Assembly (NCBI GenBank): GCA_046565785.1
Contig: JBKHXZ010000178.1
Coordinates: 1-20,813 of the forward strand
Direction: 5' to 3'
From: DATHWB01 sp046565785
GTDB lineage: Bacteria; Actinomycetota; Acidimicrobiia; Spongiisociales; ZC4RG35
DNA length: 20,813 bases
Positions within the stretch are counted from its first letter, which is position 1, and every line of letters begins with the position of its first letter. The notes beneath the pieces are model-generated. The model worked only from the letters and a program-made list of their open reading frames with translations. It was not told the DNA's origin and did no database searches. Positions 15,993 through 20,813 of the stretch are shown here, piece after piece. A program made the position numbers and the translations under genes.

Positions 15993-17524
15993 TGCTGACC
16001 TGGCTCATCGCCGCTCCCGCCCTCGCCGCCATGGTCGTGGCGCTCCTCCCGCGCAGCCGCAAGGAGCTCTACCTGCCGGTGGGGTTCCTGGCGTCGTTCG
16101 TTCCGCTCGCACTGGCCGGCGTCGTGTTCTTCGAATTCGATGCCGGTGAGGCCGGCTTCCAGTTCGCCGAGCGGGTCACCTGGTACGAGCCGTGGGGTAT
16201 CGAGTGGAACATCGGCATCGACGGCATCTCCCTGGGCATGGTGGTGCTCACCACCATCCTGTTCCCGATCTCGCTGGCCGCCAGCACCTCGATCGACAAG
16301 AAGGTCAAGGAGTTCGTCGTTTCGGTGCTGTTCCTCGAAGCCGGGCTGATCGGGACGTTCCTCGCTCTCGACCTGTTCCTGTTCTTCGTGTTCTTCGAAG
16401 CGATCCTCATCCCGATGTACTTCATGATCGGGATATGGGGGTCGGAGCGCCGTATCTATGCCGCCATCAAGTTCTTCCTCTACACCGCCTTCGGGTCGGC
16501 ATTGATGTTGGCCGGGATCATCGGGCTGGCGTTCCTGCATGCCGGCCAGGCCGGGTCAGCGAGCTTCGCCTACCAGGATCTGCTGGGCCTCGACCTCGGC
16601 CAGTTCGACGAGCGGCTCCTGTTCGCTGCCTTCGGGCTGGCGTTCGCCATCAAGGTGCCGATGTTCCCGCTCCACACCTGGCTCCCCGACGCCCACGTGG
16701 AGGCGCCCACCGCCGGATCCGTGCTGCTGGCCGGGGTGATGCTGAAACTCGGTACCTATGGCCTGCTCCGTTTCAACCTGGGATTGTTCCCGCAGGCTTC
16801 GGTGGATGCGGTGCCGATCATGGCCACGCTGGCGGTCATCGGGATCGTGTACGGCGCGGTGGTGGCGATCGTGCAGCCCGACCTGAAGAAACTGGTCGCT
16901 TACTCGTCGGTGAGTCACCTCGGGTTCATCGTGCTGGGAACCTTCGCCCTCACCTCTGCCGGCCTGCAGGGTGCGGTCATCCAGAACGTCAACCATGGGC
17001 TCACCACCGGTGCCCTGTTCCTCCTGGTAGGCATGATCTACGAGCGTCGCCACACCAAGAAGATCGCCGAGTTCGGGGGCCTGTGGAAGGTGATGCCGAT
17101 CTACTCCGGCCTGTTCCTGTTCGCGGCGTTCGCATCCATCGGCCTGCCCGGGCTGAACGGCTTCGTCGGTGAGTTCCTGGTGCTGATCGGCGCCTACGCC
17201 ACCCTCCCATGGCTCACGATCGTTGCCGCGTCCGGTGTGGTGCTGGCCGCCATCTATCTGCTGTGGGCATACGAGCGGGTGTTCACCGGTGTGCCAGACA
17301 AACCCGAGAACCGAGCGCTGTCGGATGTGAATGCCCGGGAGATCGGGCTGATGGCCCCACTGGTCGTCCTGATTCTCGTGCTCGGTCTGTATCCGCAGAT
17401 CCTGTTGGAGAAGACCGAGGCGTCGACCGAGGCGGTGCTGGATCGGATCGAAGCGGTGACCGACTACCGGGCGCCGGCGCCGGGTCGACTGGCCGACCTC
17501 TACGTCGCCGGGGGTGACCAATGA
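15992..17524 (+). CDS. nuoM: NADH-quinone oxidoreductase subunit M (NuoM), antiporter-like
   Basis: NuoM (ND4 homologue) is the middle antiporter-like proton-pumping subunit. The 510-residue product shows the membrane Glu in FFVFFEAILIPMYFMIGIWG, the Lys in FAIKVPMFPLHTWLPDAHVE followed by APTAGSVLLAGVMLKLGTYG, the second Lys stretch IVQPDLKKLVAYSSVSHLGF, and NHGLTTGALFLLVGMIYERR. IEWNIGIDGISLGMVVLTTI near the N-terminus is typical. The length is normal. The ATG shares a base with the nuoL TGA, and the stop overlaps the nuoN ATG by four bases. Confidence 0.97.
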   Translation: MLTWLIAAPALAAMVVALLPRSRKELYLPVGFLASFVPLALAGVVFFEFDAGEAGFQFAERVTWYEPWGIEWNIGIDGISLGMVVLTTILFPISLAASTSIDKKVKEFVVSVLFLEAGLIGTFLALDLFLFFVFFEAILIPMYFMIGIWGSERRIYAAIKFFLYTAFGSALMLAGIIGLAFLHAGQAGSASFAYQDLLGLDLGQFDERLLFAAFGLAFAIKVPMFPLHTWLPDAHVEAPTAGSVLLAGVMLKLGTYGLLRFNLGLFPQASVDAVPIMATLAVIGIVYGAVVAIVQPDLKKLVAYSSVSHLGFIVLGTFALTSAGLQGAVIQNVNHGLTTGALFLLVGMIYERRHTKKIAEFGGLWKVMPIYSGLFLFAAFASIGLPGLNGFVGEFLVLIGAYATLPWLTIVAASGVVLAAIYLLWAYERVFTGVPDKPENRALSDVNAREIGLMAPLVVLILVLGLYPQILLEKTEASTEAVLDRIEAVTDYRAPAPGRLADLYVAGGDQ

Positions 17525-19014
17525 CCTTGGCACAGACCGCGCTCGCCCTGCCTGACGTGTCGTGGCTGGCCATCGCCCCAGAGATCGTTCTCGGAGTCGG
17601 CGCGGCCCTCGTTCTGCTGCTCGACGTGCAGTTCCACCCGCCGATGCGGCGGCTGGGTCTGGCCGTCGCCGGGGTCCTGACGCTGGCCTTCGGTTTCACC
17701 GTCTGGCAATGGATCCGGGTCGAGGATCTGGAGGCGTCTCCCGGGGCCGACTTCATCGCCCAGATCCTTCCGTTCGGGCAGATGATCGTTCTCGATCAGG
17801 GGGCGGTGTTCGCCCGTTTCGCCGTCCTGGTCGCCGCGGCTCTCGGGGTTGCAACCGGATGGCAACTGTTCGAGCGGCTCGGCCGGCGCGGCGCGGAGGC
17901 GCTGGCGCTGGTGTTGTTGTCGACGTCGGGGTTCATGCTGATGGCCGCCTCGACCCACCTGATGATGATGTTCCTGGGGCTCGAAGTCGGGTCGATCGCC
18001 CTCTACATCCTGGCCGGCATCACGCGTGACCGGGTGACGTCGGACGAGGCCGCCATCAAGTATTTCCTGCTCGGCTCGGTCGCCTCCGCCGTGTTCGTCT
18101 ACGGCGTCGCCCTGGTGTACGCCGGAACCGGTGAACTGTCCATCCTCGGTGCTCGCAGCTTCCTCGCCGGCACGGTCGTCACCCGCCCGGCGGTGTTGCT
18201 GATCGGCCTGGCGATGCTGGTCGTCGGCCTCGCCTTCAAGGTTTCGGCCGCCCCCTTCCACTCCTGGGCGCCTGACGTGTATCAGGGTGCACCGGCGGGA
18301 ATCGTCGGGTTCATGGCTGCCGCCGCCAAGATCGGCGGGTTCGCTGCCCTGATTCGAGTACTCCACACCGCGTTCCCGTCGATGCTCGACGAATGGGCGC
18401 CGCTCATCGCCGGGATCGCCACCCTGTCGATGGTGCTGGGAGGCATCTTCGCCCTCGTCCAAGACGACGTGCGTCGCCTGTTGGCGTATTCGGGGGTCAC
18501 CCACGCCGGTTTCATCCTCACCGGTTTGCTCGGCGGCGGTGCCGGCACACGGGAGATTTGGTTCTACCTGGCGGTGTACGTGCTGCAGCTCCTGGGGGCG
18601 TTCGGGGTGGTGGCCCAGGTGGCCGGTGCCACCGGCGGGCCGACACCGATCTCGGCCTTCGCCGGACTCGGTCGCCGGCACCCGGGCCAGGCACTTGCCT
18701 TCACGACTCTCCTGCTGGGCATGGCGGGGTTGCCGCTCACCTCCGGGTTCGTCGCCAAGTTCGGTGTGTTCCAGACGGCATGGCAGGGAGGGTTCGAATG
18801 GCTGGTGATCTTGGCAGTACTGGCCTCGGTCGTCGGTTTCGCCTTCTATCTGCGGGTGATCGTCGCCATGTACATGCAGGAGGGGGACGAAGCCACGTTC
18901 GAGTCGACCGTCACTGGGCGGGCGGTGGTGGCGGCGACGGCAGTTGCCACGGTGGTCCTGGGGTTGGTTCCCGGACCGCTGCTGGACCTCGCCTCCAACA
19001 CGTTGCCCCTCTGA
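17521..19014 (+). CDS. nuoN: NADH-quinone oxidoreductase subunit N (NuoN), antiporter-like
   Basis: NuoN (ND2 homologue) is the proximal antiporter-like proton-pumping subunit, next to NuoK and NuoJ. The 497-residue product has the membrane Glu in MMMFLGLEVGSIALYILAGI, DEAAIKYFLLGSVASAVFVY G, the Lys in AFKVSAAPFHSWAPDVYQGA followed by PAGIVGFMAAAAKIGGFAAL, and the second-half motif LVQDDVRRLLAYSGVTHAGF. GMAGLPLTSGFVAKFGVF is also typical. It closes the nuoH-N run; the next gene begins eight bases after the stop, so it may be cotranscribed. Confidence 0.97.
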   Translation: MTLAQTALALPDVSWLAIAPEIVLGVGAALVLLLDVQFHPPMRRLGLAVAGVLTLAFGFTVWQWIRVEDLEASPGADFIAQILPFGQMIVLDQGAVFARFAVLVAAALGVATGWQLFERLGRRGAEALALVLLSTSGFMLMAASTHLMMMFLGLEVGSIALYILAGITRDRVTSDEAAIKYFLLGSVASAVFVYGVALVYAGTGELSILGARSFLAGTVVTRPAVLLIGLAMLVVGLAFKVSAAPFHSWAPDVYQGAPAGIVGFMAAAAKIGGFAALIRVLHTAFPSMLDEWAPLIAGIATLSMVLGGIFALVQDDVRRLLAYSGVTHAGFILTGLLGGGAGTREIWFYLAVYVLQLLGAFGVVAQVAGATGGPTPISAFAGLGRRHPGQALAFTTLLLGMAGLPLTSGFVAKFGVFQTAWQGGFEWLVILAVLASVVGFAFYLRVIVAMYMQEGDEATFESTVTGRAVVAATAVATVVLGLVPGPLLDLASNTLPL

Positions 19015-19022
19015 GGCCGGTT

Positions 19023-20165
19023 GTGCGGACGCGGGTCTTCGCCCTGCTCCTCACGACGGCGATCACCGTCTTGGCGCTTCCGCTGCCTGCGGTCGCCCAA
19101 CGCGTACAGAGCAGCGTCGTCCTGGTCCGTGAGGACGACGTGATCCGGGAGGATCTGTATGCGGCCGGCAACACGATCGTCGTTTCCGGAGTGATCGAAG
19201 GTGACCTGGTGGCGGTGGCGTTCGACTCGATTCGTATCGACGGGGTGGTGGAGGGCGACGTCATCGCCATATCCACCCGGGTCGAGGTCAGCGGGCGGGT
19301 CGACGGGTCGGTGCGGGTGGGAGCCGGTTCGGTCTCGATCGACGGCCTCATCGGTGAGGATCTCTTCGTTGGGGCGGGGAGCATTCAGGCCGGCGCCGGG
19401 TCTGACGTGGGACGTGATGTCCTGGTGTGGGCTCGCACATTCGAGCTAGGCGGAAAAGTCGGTCGGAATGTCGAGGGGACCCAGACGACTGCTCGGGTCG
19501 CGGGTTCGGTTTCCGGTGATGTCGAGGTCACGACCTCGAATCTCACGCTTCTCCCCGGCGTGATCGTCGGAGGCGACGTCCGCTATGTGTCGGATCGCGA
19601 TGCAGCCATTGCCGAGACTGCCACGGTGCTAGGTGCGGTCACTCGGGTGCAGGCCCTACCGCCGAACCTGCGAGTGCGGGCGGTGCGACTTCTCGTCCTG
19701 TTCATCTCTGCCCTGGCGGCCCTGGGCATCGGTCTCGGCATCCTGTGGGCAGCGCCGGGACGGTCGATGGCCGCAGCCTCCGCCTTGGTCCGGTCGCCGG
19801 TCCGGTCGCTGGCGTGGGGCGGGGGAGTGGCGTCGGTCCCGGTGGCGTTGGTGATCGTGGCGTTCGGGCTGGTGGCGGCGACGTCGCTCTCAGCTGCCGG
19901 ACCGGTGGTGCTGGTGCTGGTTCCGGTGGCGATGGGCGTGGCATCGGTCATCTTCCTGGGGCTCCTCACGACCCCGGTGCCTCTCTCGCTCGCGGTCGGC
20001 TCCCGAATCCGACCCGCCTGGTCGACCTATGCCCAGTTCGTGGTCGGGTTTCCGTTGTTGGTGGTGGTGTGGCTACTGCCCTGGGTGGGCGGAGCGCTGT
20101 TGGCACTCGGTGCAGTTGCTGGACTCGGTTCCTGGCTGGTCGCCGACGACTCAGCCGACGCGTAA
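19023..20165 (+). CDS. Bactofilin-like beta-helix protein with C-terminal membrane domain
   Basis: A 380-residue secreted or membrane protein of unknown function. Residues 1-26 are a signal peptide ending in AVAQ. Residues about 38-205 are a series of short strands spaced 17-20 residues apart, of the 'G.I.GD' type seen in bactofilins and polymer-forming proteins: VVSGVIEGDLVAV, IRIDGVVEGDVIAI, VEVSGRVDGSVRV, VSIDGLIGEDLFV, LGGKVGRNVEG, VAGSVSGDVEV, LLPGVIVGGDVRYV. These would form a right-handed beta-helix outside the membrane. Residues about 220-371 hold four or five hydrophobic helices. GTG 19023 is chosen because it gives the signal peptide directly; it lies eight bases after the nuoN stop. 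The 3' end overlaps the convergent rhodanese gene by 15 bases. Cytoplasmic bactofilins lack a signal peptide, so this is a related surface type. Confidence 0.75.
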   Translation: MRTRVFALLLTTAITVLALPLPAVAQRVQSSVVLVREDDVIREDLYAAGNTIVVSGVIEGDLVAVAFDSIRIDGVVEGDVIAISTRVEVSGRVDGSVRVGAGSVSIDGLIGEDLFVGAGSIQAGAGSDVGRDVLVWARTFELGGKVGRNVEGTQTTARVAGSVSGDVEVTTSNLTLLPGVIVGGDVRYVSDRDAAIAETATVLGAVTRVQALPPNLRVRAVRLLVLFISALAALGIGLGILWAAPGRSMAAASALVRSPVRSLAWGGGVASVPVALVIVAFGLVAATSLSAAGPVVLVLVPVAMGVASVIFLGLLTTPVPLSLAVGSRIRPAWSTYAQFVVGFPLLVVVWLLPWVGGALLALGAVAGLGSWLVADDSADA

Positions 20166-20813
20166 CTCCGGTCTGGTTTCGAGCACCTTGCCGACCCCGC
20201 CGCTGGTCAGGGCGACGGGGGTGCGGCCGGCCCGCTCCACCAGGCTGGCTGCGATCGCCGCCCGGAACCCGGAGGCGCACAGCACCCACACCTCACCCGA
20301 TCCGGGGATGTCGTCGCGGAGGTCGGGGACATAGCGATGGATCGACCCGGCGGCATGGCCGGCCGCCCACTCGGACGGATCTCGGACGTCCACCACCGTT
20401 GCGCCCTCCTCCAATGCCTCGACCACTTCGCCGACGGTGGCGGTACGGCCCGTCACCAGCTCGGCGCCGGAAAGGTCGGTGGTGGCCCCGGACACTCGAT
20501 AGCCGATCCGGGCCAACTCCGTTGCCGCCCACACCGGATCCTGAAGTGGGTCGAGAACGAGGTGCACCGGCGTGCCGAACGGCACCAACCACCCCACCCA
20601 GGGGGCGAACGACGACCCCCACTCGATGCTCAGCGACCCGGGCAGGTGGCCGGCGAAGAACCGATCCCGGCTGCGTACGTCGACCACCCATGTTGACGGG
20701 TCGACCTGATTGGGGGCGGTCATCGGCACCACTACCGAGTCGATCACCCCGGGGTCACGGCGGTTGAGCGGAGCCATGTGGGCGTAGTAGTCGGGGTAGG
20801 GGAGGAGCCCGGC
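20151..20813 (-). CDS. MBL-fold/rhodanese fusion hydrolase, C-terminal part, cut by window edge
   Basis: The frame is open to the right edge: residues before the Met at 20777 read AGLLPYPDYYAH, continuing into MAPLNRRDPG. This linker (PYPxYYAHMAPxNRxGP) is typical of metallo-beta-lactamase-fold proteins fused to rhodanese domains, a group related to persulfide dioxygenases, so the MBL domain with its metal ligands should lie outside the window. The visible 220 residues hold two rhodanese domains. The first (WVVDVRSRDRFFAGHLPGSL) has no Cys and looks non-catalytic. The second (TVVDVRDPSEWAAGHAAGSI) has the loop VWVLCASGFRAAIA with the sulfur-carrying Cys in CxxGxR form. A role in sulfide or persulfide handling is inferred from the family. 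It converges on the bactofilin-like gene with a 15-base overlap. Confidence 0.85.
   Translation of the reverse strand, partial: AGLLPYPDYYAHMAPLNRRDPGVIDSVVVPMTAPNQVDPSTWVVDVRSRDRFFAGHLPGSLSIEWGSSFAPWVGWLVPFGTPVHLVLDPLQDPVWAATELARIGYRVSGATTDLSGAELVTGRTATVGEVVEALEEGATVVDVRDPSEWAAGHAAGSIHRYVPDLRDDIPGSGEVWVLCASGFRAAIAASLVERAGRTPVALTSGGVGKVLETRPELRVG

Noticed and set aside
18393..19022. Upstream extension of the bactofilin-like frame inside nuoN
   Set aside because: It is the alternate frame of nuoN; the signal peptide begins directly at GTG 19023.

Overview
The window is high-GC DNA with many GTG starts, overlapping stop/start codons and Thr-rich secreted linkers. This suggests a high-GC actinobacterium; the gene content and protein style fit an Acidimicrobiia-like lineage, but that placement is inference because no rRNA or other taxonomic marker is present.

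The backbone is respiratory complex I (NADH:quinone oxidoreductase, Nuo). All plus-strand nuo genes from nuoE (cut by the left edge) to nuoN are present in canonical order, but in three blocks: nuoE-nuoF (1-1830), nuoG alone (5662-8064) and nuoHIJKLMN (11532-19014). nuoA-D would lie to the left, outside the window. Block 1 supplies the NADH/FMN module, nuoG the Fe-S wire, and block 3 the quinone-site subunit H, the ferredoxin-like subunit I and the proton-pumping membrane subunits. Plausible promoters sit in front of nuoG and nuoH.

Gap 1 (1831-5661) holds an OmpA-domain lipoprotein, a convergent LytR-CpsA-Psr (LCP) cell-wall ligase and a divergent hotdog thioesterase. Gap 2 (8065-11531) holds a small membrane protein, an OsmC-family peroxidase gene, a cluster of GC-rich inverted repeats, and an ECF sigma factor coupled to a membrane-anchored SH3/Gmad2-like protein that carries an apparent frameshift. 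After nuoN come a bactofilin-like beta-helix membrane protein and, convergent to it, the C-terminal part of an MBL-fold/rhodanese fusion that runs off the right edge.

The most notable observation is in the OsmC-family gene (minus strand, 8374-8841). Its reading frame is interrupted only by one in-frame TGA (8643-8641), exactly where the family has its peroxidatic cysteine. The frame is intact and family-like on both sides, the second conserved Cys is present, and a perfect 5-bp GC stem with a G-containing loop lies 25 nt after the TGA, within the range expected of a bacterial SECIS. I read this as a probable selenocysteine-containing OsmC peroxidase that automatic annotation would split or discard. 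The Sec machinery is not in the window, so this needs confirmation elsewhere in the genome.

Other points: NuoG has Asp where the third Cys of the N7 cluster motif is expected; three neighbouring convergent gene pairs overlap or nearly touch; and the region before nuoH has operator-like repeats.
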